NCBI GenBank assembly: GCA_964447205.1 | Contig: CAYUSB010000005.1 | Span: 62,001 to 126,000 of the forward strand | DNA length: 64,000 nucleotides | From: JAEUKH01 sp964447205 | Lineage (GTDB): Bacteria; Myxococcota_A; Polyangia; Polyangiales; Ga0077539 | Reading direction: 5' to 3' | In this document: positions 14,985 through 24,596 of the stretch, one piece after another | How the letters are laid out: every line of letters begins with the position of its first letter | Numbering within the stretch: position 1 is the first letter of the stretch | Notes under the pieces: model-generated | Told to the model about the DNA's origin: nothing | The model's database searches: none | The model's input: only the letters and a program-made list of their open reading frames with translations | Translations under genes and position numbers: made by a program

Positions 14985-17282
14985 TCAAGCCCGGGCGGTG
15001 TGCCCGTGTGGCACGGTGTCGCCCCGGGTTGACAGAAGGGCTTCGGCCAGTCGCACGCGGAGGTTGCCGTGGCGGGTGACGGCCCGCACCGAGTCCACAG
15101 CCATCCGCAAGGCCCGGGGGCTGCCCACGATCACCGCGAGCCGACGGGCCCGGGTGATGGCCGTGTACAAGAGCGAGCGGTTGAGCAGCATGAAGTGGCT
15201 CGTGTGCAGGCCCATCACCACCGCGTCGTACTCGCTGCCCTGGGCCTTGTGCACCGTAGCCGCGTAGGCCAGCGACAGATTGTCAACCGCGTTGCCCACA
15301 TACACAACATCCCGCCCGTCGATGTTGACCACCACGGCCTTGTCGTCGGCCGAGACGATCGTGCCGACGTCGCCGTTCCAGACGTCGAGGTCGTAGTCGT
15401 TCTTGCGCTGCATGACCTTGTCGCCGGGGCCGAGGCCCTTCCGCCCGCGGGCCGTGGCCGGGTTGAGCCGAGCCTGGAGGGCCTCGTTGAGGCTCTGGGC
15501 CCCCAGCGGGCCGCGGTGGGTGGGCACCAGCACCTGCACGTCCCGCAGCGGGTCGATGCCGAACGAGCGCGGGATCCGCTCGGCCACCAGGTCGACCAGC
15601 ACCCCCGCAGCCTCCGCGGCATCCTCCACCGGAACCAGGAACAGCTCGCCCCCCGGAGCCACCGGGGCGCTCCCTGGACGGGCCTTGCCGCGCGGGGTCG
15701 ACCCACGCGGGACGATCCCCTGCAACACCTCGTAGGCCCCCCGTACGATGGCGCTCGCCGCCGCCTGACGAAACACCTCCGTCAACCGCACCGCGCGAAC
15801 CTGCGGGGTGGCCAGGAGGTCGGCCAGGACCGTTCCGGGGCCGACGGGGGGGAGCTGGTCGGCGTCGCCCACCCACACAAGCCGCGCCCCCAACCGCACC
15901 GCCTGAACGAGCGAGGCCCCAAGCTGCACGTCCACCATGCTGGCCTCGTCCACCAGCACGAAGTCCGCATCGAGGGGCGACGTGCGGTCGCGCTGAAACC
16001 GACCGAGCCGCGGGTTCCACTCAAGCAGGCGGTGCAGGGTGCTGGCCGGGTGCCCCGTGGCCTCCGACAGCCGCTTGGCCGCACGCCCGGTCGGCGCCGC
16101 GAGCACCATCTTGTGCCCCGCCGCGGCGTGCAGGGCCACCATGGCCCGCACCGTCGTGGTCTTGCCCGTCCCCGGGCCCCCCGTGAGCACCAACATCGAC
16201 GCCGTCCCCGTGGCCTCCACGGCCTCCCGCTGCAACGGGTGCAACACCCCAAGAGCCTCCCGAACCCGCTCCGCCCCCCACACCCCCGGCGGCAATGGCC
16301 CCACCCGACGCCCGAGCAGGGCCCCCACCTCGGCGGCCAGCCGCACCTCGGCGTCGTACAAGGGCGGTGGGTAGACAAGGTCCTTGTCGATCACCACCAT
16401 CGCCCGAGCGGCCAGCTCGGTCAGGGCCTCGTGCACCTGGGCCCGCGAGATGGCAAACCGGTCGGCCAGGACGGCCAGCTCCTCGGGGGCCAGGCCCGTG
16501 TGCCCCTCCTCCACGGCCTCCAGGAGGAGAAACAGGGTGGCCCCGGCGATGCGCCGCGGGTCGTCGTCGGCGATGCCCACGGCCCGACCGATCCGGTCGG
16601 CGGTGAGAAACCCGATCCCCGCGATCTCCTCGGCGAGCCGGTAGGGGTTGTCGCGGATGACGGCGGCGGTGTCGGTGCCGAAACGTTCCCACACCTTGCG
16701 GGCCAGGGCGGGGCCCATCCCGAGGCCCTGGAGAAAGGCCTTGCTCTCCACCTCGGCCCGCCGGGCCCGGAAGGCCTCCTGGATGCGCAGGGCCCGCTTG
16801 CTCCCGATGCCCTCGACCTCGGACAGGCGCCCCGGGTGCTCGGCGATCACGTCCAGGGTCGACGACCCGAACCGCTGCACGATCCGCTGGGCCAGGGTGG
16901 CCCCGACATCGGGCACAAACCCCGACCCCAGGAGCCGCTCGATCCCACCCGGGGTGTCCGGAAGCTCGGGGACCACCGACTGGGCCCGCAGCCTCCGCCC
17001 GTGGCTCGGGTGGTCCTCCCAGCGGCCCGTCACGCGGATGCACTCGCCCTGGGTGAGGCTCCCGAGGGGGCCCACGACCACCACCTCCTCGCCGTCGACG
17101 CACACGAGACGCACCACGCTGAATGTCAGGTCGTCGGAGCGGAAGGTCACCGTACGCACCGCCCCGCGCACCGTGGCCTCCCCCGTGGCGGTCCGTTGCA
17201 GCAGCGATGGCGTCGAAGTACCCATACAACCCGTCGAAGGGTGCCACATCGCCGCCCCCGCCGCGAAGGGCCTGCCGGACAT
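14985..17282 (-). CDS. recD2: ATP-dependent RecD2-like DNA helicase
   Basis: 765 residues, superfamily 1B helicase of the RecD2/TraA type, acting 5'-3' on DNA independently of RecBC. The ATG at 17282 is chosen because GGAGG lies seven bases before it; an ATG seven codons upstream is less well placed. An N-terminal OB-like part (TFRSDDLTFSVVRL) is followed by helix-hairpin-helix-type repeats (GIERLLGSGFVPDVG, EVEGIGSKRALRI). The helicase core has Walker A LTGGPGTGKTTT, motif Ia LAAPTGRAAKRL, Walker B LVDEASM, motif III WVGDADQLPPVG and the C-terminal AATVHKAQGSEYDAV. Length and order are normal for the family, and no partner recB or recC is nearby. It starts divergently from the thermonuclease gene. 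Confidence 0.95.
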   Translation of the reverse strand: MSGRPFAAGAAMWHPSTGCMGTSTPSLLQRTATGEATVRGAVRTVTFRSDDLTFSVVRLVCVDGEEVVVVGPLGSLTQGECIRVTGRWEDHPSHGRRLRAQSVVPELPDTPGGIERLLGSGFVPDVGATLAQRIVQRFGSSTLDVIAEHPGRLSEVEGIGSKRALRIQEAFRARRAEVESKAFLQGLGMGPALARKVWERFGTDTAAVIRDNPYRLAEEIAGIGFLTADRIGRAVGIADDDPRRIAGATLFLLLEAVEEGHTGLAPEELAVLADRFAISRAQVHEALTELAARAMVVIDKDLVYPPPLYDAEVRLAAEVGALLGRRVGPLPPGVWGAERVREALGVLHPLQREAVEATGTASMLVLTGGPGTGKTTTVRAMVALHAAAGHKMVLAAPTGRAAKRLSEATGHPASTLHRLLEWNPRLGRFQRDRTSPLDADFVLVDEASMVDVQLGASLVQAVRLGARLVWVGDADQLPPVGPGTVLADLLATPQVRAVRLTEVFRQAAASAIVRGAYEVLQGIVPRGSTPRGKARPGSAPVAPGGELFLVPVEDAAEAAGVLVDLVAERIPRSFGIDPLRDVQVLVPTHRGPLGAQSLNEALQARLNPATARGRKGLGPGDKVMQRKNDYDLDVWNGDVGTIVSADDKAVVVNIDGRDVVYVGNAVDNLSLAYAATVHKAQGSEYDAVVMGLHTSHFMLLNRSLLYTAITRARRLAVIVGSPRALRMAVDSVRAVTRHGNLRVRLAEALLSTRGDTVPHGHTARA

Positions 17283-17353
17283 TGTCTGACCTCCCTCCCC
17301 CATCGACCCGCGATGGCTTGCCGAAGGGGGCAGCGGCTTCGTATGGTCCGCCG

Positions 17354-18121
17354 ATGCTTCTCTGGCGTAGCGGTTGGATGCGACAGGTTGTTGCCTGCAC
17401 GGCGGGGGCCCTGGTGGCGGGGTGCAGCGCGGGGGGGACCGGGGGCGGAGGGGGTGACCCCGACAGCGGTCCGGGGCCCCTCGACGCGGGCACGCGGATC
17501 GACATGGGGGCGCCTGCCGTGGACACCGGGCCGCAGTTTGACTCGGGCTGCCCGGCCCCGCAGCGCATCACGCCGCAGCAGCTCCCCGCCGGCTTTCTGG
17601 CCCCGCGTACGGTGACCCTGCAGGGCACGGTCGACGGCGACACGGCCCACTTCTCCTGGCCCGTCACGGGCCGCATCACGGTCCGATTCCTGTGGGCCAA
17701 CACCGAGGAGTCGATGGGGGCCGAGACCACGGCCTTCGGGACGTACACCACCGCCCAGGTGGGCCAGATGCTCCGCGCGGCCCGCGAGATCGTGGTGGTC
17801 CAGCAGCAGCACGCCACCCGCCCGGGGCAGCCCGCGGTCGACCAGTTTGGCCGCTCCCTGGCCGTGGTCTTCGTCGACGGCGACCTGTTCGAGACCCGCC
17901 TCGTGCGCGAGGGATGGACGGCTTACTACACCGACTTCAACTGCGCCCCCGAGCCCCTGCACAGCGTCCTCTTGAGCGCCGAGGCCGAGGCCCGGGCGGC
18001 CATGCGCGGCATCTGGCGCCCGGGTCACCCCACCGACTACGCCGCCGTCTTCGCCCGGTGGATCCCCCTCCGCAACGCCTGCCGCCCCAACCCCTTCCGC
18101 AACCAGCCCTACTGCCCCTGA
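17354..18121 (+). CDS. Lipoprotein with thermonuclease (staphylococcal nuclease-like) domain
   Basis: 255 residues. It begins with a lipoprotein signal ending ALVAGC, followed by a Gly/Asp-rich linker. Residues ~85-230 resemble the SNase fold: LQGTVDGDTAHFSWP, ITVRFLWANTEES, DQFGRSLAVVFVDG and ETRLVREGWTAYY, the last two corresponding to the conserved GR-x-LAYV and LVREG-A segments. Whether all metal ligands of the nuclease site are present is unclear because the first Asp/Arg region is divergent. It would act outside the inner membrane on nucleic acid. It starts 71 bases from the divergent recD2 gene and its end almost touches the convergent Cys-rich lipoprotein gene. Confidence 0.85.
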   Translation: MLLWRSGWMRQVVACTAGALVAGCSAGGTGGGGGDPDSGPGPLDAGTRIDMGAPAVDTGPQFDSGCPAPQRITPQQLPAGFLAPRTVTLQGTVDGDTAHFSWPVTGRITVRFLWANTEESMGAETTAFGTYTTAQVGQMLRAAREIVVVQQQHATRPGQPAVDQFGRSLAVVFVDGDLFETRLVREGWTAYYTDFNCAPEPLHSVLLSAEAEARAAMRGIWRPGHPTDYAAVFARWIPLRNACRPNPFRNQPYCP

Positions 18122-18128
18122 GGCCCGG

Positions 18129-19337
18129 TCAGGGGCACCCGCCGGGGCGCGGGGTCCCGTCCGGTTGGGCCTCCGTCGCGTACGCGCAGATGCGCCCGAG
18201 GGAGGTCTGGGGGCGGCCCCCGCTCTCGGGGTAGACGCAGCGCAGGCGGGCGTCGACCTGGCACCCGCAGTTGTCGTCGCAGCTCCGGAAGCGGCACACC
18301 CCGAGGTTGTCGGCCCCCACGGGGCCGTACATCACGATCTGCCCCGGGGCGTCGGGGCAGGCCCGGCTCACCCTGCGGTCGGTGTAGCTCGCGCAGAGCC
18401 CGCGGCCTCCGCCCGCCGCCGCGCAGAGGCCGCGGCAGCCCGGGTCGGCGGCTGCCGGGTCGCACGGGAGCCCGTCCTCGATGCGCCCGAGGTCGAGTCC
18501 CTCGGTGCCGCAGCGCCCCGTCCGGGGGTTGCAGCGGGGCCCGAGAGGGTCGCCCAGACACTCGGCGTCGACGGCGCAGAAGCGCATGCAGCCCGTATGG
18601 TCGGGGCTGTTGCCGACCCGGGAGGTCCACAGGCCCGTGCACACAAACCCCGCGGGGCAGGCCCCGTCCGCGACGGTGGTCGCCCGCGGATCGCAGGCCC
18701 GCACACACTGTCCGCCCCCGGGCCGGCCGTCGGTGTCGAGGCAGGTGGCGGCCGGGTCGCCGCAGGCCATGGCCTCGGAAGAGATCGGGTCGGCGTCGCG
18801 GTCGCAGAAGCGCGAGCACAGGCCCCCGAGGGAGGCGTCGCAGGCGAAGCCCTCGGCGCAGAAGTCGTCGCGGTCGCAGCGGGCCCCCACGGCCCCGGCC
18901 CGGGCCTGACAGACGCCCTGGACGCAGCGTTCGGTGGAGGTGCAGGGGCGGTCGCAGCCTCCGCAGTGGGCCGGGTCGCTGAGGATGTCGCGGCACACCC
19001 TGGGGCCCTCTCCGGTCGTACACAGGGCCCGCCCGAGCCCGCAGCGGGGGTCGACGCAGCCCATCGCCGGGTCGCAGCGCAGTCCCGGGTCGCAGCGGGT
19101 GTCGAGGGCGAGGTTGCGGCAGCGCCCGGCCACACACTGGTCGGCGGTGCAGGCAAACCCGTCGTCGCAGTCGGCGGCAACGGTGCACGTCCCAGGCGAG
19201 ACAGAACCGTCGCCCGGAGGGACGTCGGCTACGTCGGGCCGGGCGGCGTCGCCCCCCTCGACCACACGGCCCCCGCAGGCAGACAGGGCCGCGAGGAGGG
19301 CGATCAGGGCTGCGGGGCGAAGGCTGTTCCGCTCCAT
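18129..19337 (-). CDS. Cysteine-rich lipoprotein
   Basis: 402 residues from the ATG at 19337 (MERNSLRPAALIALLAALSACGG, lipobox LSAC). The mature protein is crowded with Cys modules of the type DCDDGFACTADQC and CDRDDFCAEGFACD, which probably form disulfide knots like those in many myxobacterial surface proteins. No enzymatic motif. The start overlaps the end of the upstream secreted-protein gene by 34 bases, so the pair is co-transcribed and probably translationally linked. Function unknown. Confidence 0.82.
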   Translation of the reverse strand: MERNSLRPAALIALLAALSACGGRVVEGGDAARPDVADVPPGDGSVSPGTCTVAADCDDGFACTADQCVAGRCRNLALDTRCDPGLRCDPAMGCVDPRCGLGRALCTTGEGPRVCRDILSDPAHCGGCDRPCTSTERCVQGVCQARAGAVGARCDRDDFCAEGFACDASLGGLCSRFCDRDADPISSEAMACGDPAATCLDTDGRPGGGQCVRACDPRATTVADGACPAGFVCTGLWTSRVGNSPDHTGCMRFCAVDAECLGDPLGPRCNPRTGRCGTEGLDLGRIEDGLPCDPAAADPGCRGLCAAAGGGRGLCASYTDRRVSRACPDAPGQIVMYGPVGADNLGVCRFRSCDDNCGCQVDARLRCVYPESGGRPQTSLGRICAYATEAQPDGTPRPGGCP

Positions 19338-21292
19338 CGATAGGTGACCGTACGGGGGGGTTGCCATGGGAGGATGAGCCCGAAGTGCCCTTGCGGGGGG
19401 AGATCGCGGAAGGGGTAGGTCTCGGCGGTCCATCCGAGGGCGCTTCCCCCGTCGATGACGATGGACCCGGGAGGAGCCCCCTCGCCCGGGAGGCGTACGG
19501 TGTTGGTGATCGACTGGGCCCCCACCCGGCGACCCACCTCGGCGGCGAAGAGCCTGCCCCGTTGGGCCCCGAAGCGGTACACGAGGAGCATCTCGCGTTG
19601 GGAGGGAACGGTCTCTCCGCGGATCTGCGAGGTGGCCCCCCGGCGGACCCGCAGGACGGCCTCCCCCTTGCCGTCGCCGGTCAGGTCGACGAGGCGCAGG
19701 GAGAGCACGGCGTCGCCCTCCTGGAGGGGCAATCCCAACTGGTAGTAGTTGCGCCCGCCCAGGAAGGCCGGGCCGACCACCACCAGGGTGCGCCCGTACA
19801 CATGAACCTGCTCGGGGGTGGGGTCGTCGGCCACGTCTCCGACCTCGGCGAAGTTGGGCGGGGTCTCGGGCCCGAGGCCGGCCTGCTGCCGGTAGAGCCG
19901 CAGGAGGGCCGGGACATCGGGCGGGGCCAACGGGCGTGGGAGGGCGGCCGTTGGGGACGGGCCCGGGGTGGCGGCCGAGGGGGTGGCGACCGAGGGCGTG
20001 GCCGCGAGGGGGTTGGGCTCGACCCGGGCCCGCTGGAAGCTGCGGGAGGCGGTGTTGTAGGTGTACACCCGGAGCCGGTCGGGCCCCCAGGGGACGAGGG
20101 GCGGCTCGACCCCGGCTTCGGCCGCCGCGGGGTAGTTGGAGGCCGTCCACCCGACGGCCGAGCCGAGGGACACCCGGAGCCCCCCTCCGGCCTCGTCGCT
20201 GAGGAGGTTGGTCACGCGGTTGGCCCCCCCCTCGCGGGAGAGCTCGTGGGCGAAGACCCTGCGGGGCGTTCCGTTGTCGTCGGCGGTGTAGACCGAGAGC
20301 ACCTCGCGGCTGTACTCCCCGGTCGGAACCCGCTGCCTCACGAGGACCTCGGCCCGCCCGTCGCCGGTCACGTCCCGGGCCTGGGCGTCGACGAGGGTGA
20401 CCTCGGGGGCCCCCGGGAGCTCGGCATAGGCGTAGCTCGTCCCCCCGGCCACCCCAGGGCCGTAGACCACGAAGTGCCGCGGGAAGACCACGAGGCGCTC
20501 GGGTTGTCCGTCGCCCGCGAAGTTGATCCGGCGATCGAGGCGGGGGCCAACCCCGACGAGGCCACGTTCGGTACGAAACCGTTCGAGGAGATCGGGGCCC
20601 CCCGCCCCGGCCTGAGCGGCGTTGACCGTAAACGCCAGGAGGGACGGGGTTTGCGCGTCCCCGCGTCCCGTGGCCACCACGGAGTCGACCCGGGTCGGGC
20701 TCTCGTCGCTGTCGTGGTAGGCCACCCGGGCCCGCAGGGTCGACGCGGCCTCGGCGAGCCCGGGCAGGGCCGCCCAGGGGATGCGGGCCTCCAGGACAAA
20801 CCCGCTCCCCGTGGCCGACTCCACCACCGTGGCCCCGGCCACGTCGCCCCCGCGGCCCCGAATCCGTACAGCCCCCGCGAACGATCCGGGCTCTCCCGGG
20901 GAGAGTGCAATGTCGTAGGCCACCACCCGCCCCCCGACCGGACCGGCCGCCAGGGAGATCACCAGGGCGTCCTCGGTCGGTCGATGGGCCCGGGAGCGCT
21001 GGATCCGGTCGTCGCGAATCTCCGCGGCCACCCACAGGTGCGTCGGGTCACGGGCCAGGGCGAACCCGAACGAGGCGTCATCCGGTCCGCGCCATGCGGG
21101 AGCCCCCGACACCACCGCGGAGCCTTCGTCTACGGCCCGGAGGGAGCCGAAGCCCTGCCAGTCGCGCACGAGGCCGTCGACCACGAGGACGGCCCCCGCC
21201 CGCTCGAACACCTCCACCGGGGTGTCCCCCGCGGCCCCCTGGGACCAACCAAGCGCGGCGAGGAGGGCCGCGGCCATGCTTCTGCGTCGCAT
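19304..21292 (-). CDS. Exported protein with CBM9/DOMON-like N-terminal domain
   Basis: 662 residues from the ATG at 21292, which starts a standard signal peptide (MRRRSMAAALLAALGWSQGAAG). Residues ~15-200 resemble the carbohydrate-binding family 9 / DOMON fold (LVVDGLVRDWQGF, LWVAAEIRDDRI, VLEARIPWAALPGL). The rest contains two similar halves with repeated elements (TGDGRAEVLVRQRV versus TGDGKGEAVLRVRR, and LGSAVGWTASNYP versus GGSALGWTAETYP), an internal duplication of a propeller or FG-GAP-like unit. A Pro/Thr/Ala linker lies between the halves. Probably a periplasmic or surface binding protein in one unit with the Cys-rich lipoprotein that follows. Confidence 0.8.
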   Translation of the reverse strand: MRRRSMAAALLAALGWSQGAAGDTPVEVFERAGAVLVVDGLVRDWQGFGSLRAVDEGSAVVSGAPAWRGPDDASFGFALARDPTHLWVAAEIRDDRIQRSRAHRPTEDALVISLAAGPVGGRVVAYDIALSPGEPGSFAGAVRIRGRGGDVAGATVVESATGSGFVLEARIPWAALPGLAEAASTLRARVAYHDSDESPTRVDSVVATGRGDAQTPSLLAFTVNAAQAGAGGPDLLERFRTERGLVGVGPRLDRRINFAGDGQPERLVVFPRHFVVYGPGVAGGTSYAYAELPGAPEVTLVDAQARDVTGDGRAEVLVRQRVPTGEYSREVLSVYTADDNGTPRRVFAHELSREGGANRVTNLLSDEAGGGLRVSLGSAVGWTASNYPAAAEAGVEPPLVPWGPDRLRVYTYNTASRSFQRARVEPNPLAATPSVATPSAATPGPSPTAALPRPLAPPDVPALLRLYRQQAGLGPETPPNFAEVGDVADDPTPEQVHVYGRTLVVVGPAFLGGRNYYQLGLPLQEGDAVLSLRLVDLTGDGKGEAVLRVRRGATSQIRGETVPSQREMLLVYRFGAQRGRLFAAEVGRRVGAQSITNTVRLPGEGAPPGSIVIDGGSALGWTAETYPFRDLPPQGHFGLILPWQPPRTVTYRWSGTAFAPQP

Positions 21293-21411
21293 CGAGGCCC
21301 GGAGTGTAGCAGCCACCTTGCGGGCGCACAGGGCGCATCCATGCTGGAGGGGAGGGTTGAAGCGAGGACCCGGGACGTGCTACGCGGCCACTCCGACCAC
21401 CGAGGGAAGTC

Positions 21412-23076
21412 ATGTTCAAGTCGCTCACCGACGGGTTTCGCAAGGCGCGGCAGAAGCTCACGGGCGTGGGTGAGCTGACCGAGGATGTCATCGACGGGGC
21501 CCTCCGCGAGGTGCGTTTGTCCCTGTTGGAGGCCGACGTCGAGCTCAACGTCACCCGGCGCTTCCTCGCCAAGGTGCGGGAGAAGATGCTCGGCCAGCGG
21601 GTGCAGCTCCGGGCCGAGGCCGGCGGGCGCAAGGCCGCGGTGACCCCCGAGCAGCTCTTCATCAAGTCCTGCCAGGACGAGCTCGTGGCCATGATGACCT
21701 CGGGCAAGGAGAATGAGATCGAGTGGGCCCCCAAAGGCACCCCCACCCTCATCATGATGGTGGGCCTCCAGGGCCAGGGGAAGACCACCAGCTCGGCCAA
21801 GCTCGCCCGGCTCCTCACCAAGCAGGGCAAGAAGGTCCTCCTGGTGGCCGCCGACCTCCAGCGCCCCGCGGCCGTCGAGCAGCTCCAGGTCCTCGGCAAG
21901 AAGGTCGACGTCCCGGTCTTCGCGGTGGCCGGGTCGACCCCCGTGGAGGTGTGCCGTCGGGCCCTGGCCGTAGCCCGGGTGCAGAAGAAGGACGTGGTGA
22001 TCTTCGACACCGCGGGCCGACTCGCCATCGACATGGTCTTGATGGAGGAGCTCCGGGCGATCAAGGGCGAGGCCAAACCCCACAACATCCTCCTGGTGGT
22101 CAACGCGGCCATCGGGCAAAACGCCCTGGCCACGGCCCAGGCCTTCCACGACACCCTCGGGCTCACGGGGGTGGTGATGACCATGCTCGACGGCGACGCC
22201 CGGGGCGGGGCGGCCCTGTCGATCCGCGAGGTCACGGGGATCCCCATCCGCTTCGCGGGGACGGGCGAGCAGCTCGACCGCCTGGAGCAGTTTCGCCCCG
22301 AGGGCATGGCCTCCCGCATCCTCGGGATGGGCGACATCGTCGGGCTGGTGAAGGACTTCACCGAGGTCGTCGACCAGAAGAAGGCCGAGCAGGACGCGAT
22401 GCGTATGCTCCAGGGCCAGTTTGGCTTCAACGACTTCATCGCCCAGATCGAGACCATCCAGAAGATGGGGCCCCTGCAGGAGCTGTTTGAGAAGATGCCC
22501 TTCTTCTCCGACGCCTTGCCCAAGGACTTCAAGGTCGACGAGGGCGAGCTCGACCGGGTCAAGGCCATGATCGGGTCGATGACCCGCCAGGAGCGCGACC
22601 GGGCCGAGCTCTTCCAGGAGCAGCCCACCCGCGTCTCGCGCGTGGCCCGCGGGGCCGGGGTGGCCGAAGAGGCCGTGTCCGAGCTGGTGGCGAAGTTTCT
22701 GATGATGCGCGACCTCATGGGGGGCATCGGCCAGCAGGCGGGGCTCCTCGGCAAGATGCCGGGGATGAAGCAGATGGCCATGGCCCGCAAGCTGCGGGAC
22801 ATGGTGAAGGTTCAGGGCGGCGATCAGGCCGTGGCCTCCCTCGCCCAGGAGATGCTCGAAGCGGCCGTGGCCGGACAGGGCGGGCCGGGGGGAGGATTCC
22901 CTGGGATGCCGGGGGGCTTTCCGGGCATGCCCGGGGGCTTTCCGGGCATGCCGGGCGGGTACGACCCGCAAAACTTCCTCGGCGGGATGAACCGCCCCAA
23001 GACGGGGGGCGCGGCCAGGCCCAAAGAGAAGCGCAAGAGCGAGCGCGACGCCCGCAAGAAGAACCGCAAGAAGTGA
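21412..23076 (+). CDS. ffh: Signal recognition particle GTPase Ffh
   Basis: 554 residues, the SRP54 homologue that binds 4.5S RNA and delivers nascent membrane proteins to FtsY. The N domain is followed by the GTPase with P-loop GLQGQGKTT (118-126), ADLQRPAA, DTAGR (199-203), DGDARGGAALSIREVTG and the FRPEGMASRILGMGD closing segment; the Met-rich M domain contains RVARGAG. Two features are unusual: the G4 box reads TMLD (257-260) instead of TKLD, and VVDAxxGQDA reads VVNAAIGQNA. The C terminus has a PGGFPGM repeat (about residues 495-525) before a basic tail, which makes it longer than the usual ~450 residues. The gene seems to stand alone, 119 bases from the divergent secreted-protein gene. 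Confidence 0.97.
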   Translation: MFKSLTDGFRKARQKLTGVGELTEDVIDGALREVRLSLLEADVELNVTRRFLAKVREKMLGQRVQLRAEAGGRKAAVTPEQLFIKSCQDELVAMMTSGKENEIEWAPKGTPTLIMMVGLQGQGKTTSSAKLARLLTKQGKKVLLVAADLQRPAAVEQLQVLGKKVDVPVFAVAGSTPVEVCRRALAVARVQKKDVVIFDTAGRLAIDMVLMEELRAIKGEAKPHNILLVVNAAIGQNALATAQAFHDTLGLTGVVMTMLDGDARGGAALSIREVTGIPIRFAGTGEQLDRLEQFRPEGMASRILGMGDIVGLVKDFTEVVDQKKAEQDAMRMLQGQFGFNDFIAQIETIQKMGPLQELFEKMPFFSDALPKDFKVDEGELDRVKAMIGSMTRQERDRAELFQEQPTRVSRVARGAGVAEEAVSELVAKFLMMRDLMGGIGQQAGLLGKMPGMKQMAMARKLRDMVKVQGGDQAVASLAQEMLEAAVAGQGGPGGGFPGMPGGFPGMPGGFPGMPGGYDPQNFLGGMNRPKTGGAARPKEKRKSERDARKKNRKK

Positions 23077-23143
23077 CCGCAGTTTCTACTCACGGCGCCG
23101 CCTTCCGCGGCGATCCGACCATGCTTTTCGAGATGAGGGAGCG

Positions 23144-24592
23144 ATGAAGACCGTAGCGCGCGTGTTGGTGTGCCTGGCCGTGGCGGCCGGGTGTGTAGAG
23201 CAGCCTCGGGCCCGCTCTGGCGGGGGCCCGTCGCAGGCCCAGGTGGAGGAGATCCGTCGCCGGGTCGTCTCGCGGACGGCCCCGACGCCGCAGCATCCGC
23301 TCAACATCACCTTCGACGGCAAGGTGAGGCTCGTGGGGTACGACCTCCAGGGGGCCAACAACGACACCCTGCGGCCGGGCGGTGAGGTCACCCTCAAGCT
23401 GTACTGGCAGGCCATTTCGGCCACGGGCGACGGGTGGCGGCTCTTCACCCACCTCGACGACGCCAACGCCCCGCGCACCAACATGGACAACGTCGGCGAC
23501 GTACGGACGGCCTACCAGCCCGAGCGCTGGCGGGCCGGGGAGTACATCACCGACACCCAGACCTTCACCCTGCCCCAGGACTGGGCCTCGCCCGTGGTGC
23601 GCATCCACGTCGGGCTGTGGAAGGAGGCTCAGCGGATGCAGCCTACCCCGGCCAACCTCACCGACGGCGACCGCCGGGCCCGGGTGGTGGAGCTCCAGAC
23701 GGGGGTGCAGCCCCCGCCCCCGCCGCCTGTTCCCGAGCTTCGGGTGGGTCGGGCCAGCGGGGCCATCACCCTCGACGGCAACCTCACCGAGACGGCCTGG
23801 GCCACGGCGGCCCGGACGGGCCCCCTGGTCAACACCATGACGGGCGATCCCGCGGGCGATACCGAAGCCCGGGCCTCGGCCCGCCTCCTGTGGGACGACA
23901 CCAACCTCTACGTGGGCTTCGAGGTCACCGACCAGCACCTGGTCGACCCCTCCACCCAACGCGACGACCACCTCTGGGAGAACGACGCCGTCGAGGTGAT
24001 GCTCGACCCCGACGGGGACGGCCGAAACTACTTCGAGTTTCAGGTCTCGCCCCGCAACCGCCTCTTCGACACCCGGTACGACACGGCCCGTCAGCCCGGC
24101 CCCATCGGCCACGCCGACTTCAACCCCGGGGTGCGCTCGGGGGTTCAGGTTCGGGGTACGCTCGACAACGCCGACGACAACGACAACGGCTACACGGTCG
24201 AGATGGCCATCCCGTGGGCCGACGTGTCCCAGGGCCTCGCCCGCACGCCCCCCCAGGCGGGCGACACCCTGCGGCTCAACCTCTACGTGATGGACAAGCC
24301 CAAGTCGGGCGGTCAGCGGGCCGCCGCGTGGAGCGCCCCGCGCCGGGGAGACTTCCACACCCTCGACCGCTTCGGCCGGATCACCCTCGTGGCCGACGCC
24401 GGGACCCCTGGCCTGCCCGGGGCCGCCGCAGCCCCCGGGGCCCTCCCCCCCGGCGGACCGACCGGGGCCGTGGTGATCCCCGCCGTCCCCCCGCCTGGGC
24501 AGCCCATGCCCCCGGCCCTGCAGCTCCCCCAGGCCGTGCGGGACGGGCTCCTGCGCCCCGCGGCCCGCCCCGCCGCCCCCGCCGCCCACTGA
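23144..24592 (+). CDS. Lipoprotein with carbohydrate-binding family 9-like domain
   Basis: 482 residues. The N terminus MKTVARVLVCLAVAAGC is a lipoprotein signal, preceded by GAGGGAG as ribosome-binding site. Residues ~45-185 form a beta-rich domain seen in sugar-related proteins (VRLVGYDLQGANNDTLRPGG, VTLKLYWQA). Residues ~200-415 match the CBM9/DOMON type (ITLDGNLTETAWATA, LLWDDTNLYVGFEV, DDHLWENDAVEVMLDPDGDG, YTVEMAIPWADV). The C-terminal ~60 residues are Pro/Ala-rich. Similar domains occur in the gene ending at 19304. Probable role: envelope-exposed glycan binding; no hydrolase motif. Confidence 0.83.
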   Translation: MKTVARVLVCLAVAAGCVEQPRARSGGGPSQAQVEEIRRRVVSRTAPTPQHPLNITFDGKVRLVGYDLQGANNDTLRPGGEVTLKLYWQAISATGDGWRLFTHLDDANAPRTNMDNVGDVRTAYQPERWRAGEYITDTQTFTLPQDWASPVVRIHVGLWKEAQRMQPTPANLTDGDRRARVVELQTGVQPPPPPPVPELRVGRASGAITLDGNLTETAWATAARTGPLVNTMTGDPAGDTEARASARLLWDDTNLYVGFEVTDQHLVDPSTQRDDHLWENDAVEVMLDPDGDGRNYFEFQVSPRNRLFDTRYDTARQPGPIGHADFNPGVRSGVQVRGTLDNADDNDNGYTVEMAIPWADVSQGLARTPPQAGDTLRLNLYVMDKPKSGGQRAAAWSAPRRGDFHTLDRFGRITLVADAGTPGLPGAAAAPGALPPGGPTGAVVIPAVPPPGQPMPPALQLPQAVRDGLLRPAARPAAPAAH

Positions 24593-24596
24593 GCTC

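Noticed and set aside
15069..17615. Long plus-strand frame opposite recD2
   Set aside because: Pro/Arg/His-rich antisense sequence; the RecD2 motifs on the minus strand are complete.
18129..21035. 968-codon minus-strand frame taken as one protein
   Set aside because: Its first ~560 codons lie in another frame of the secreted CBM9-like gene and are Gly/Arg/Pro-rich; the real product starts at the ATG at 19337 with a lipoprotein signal.
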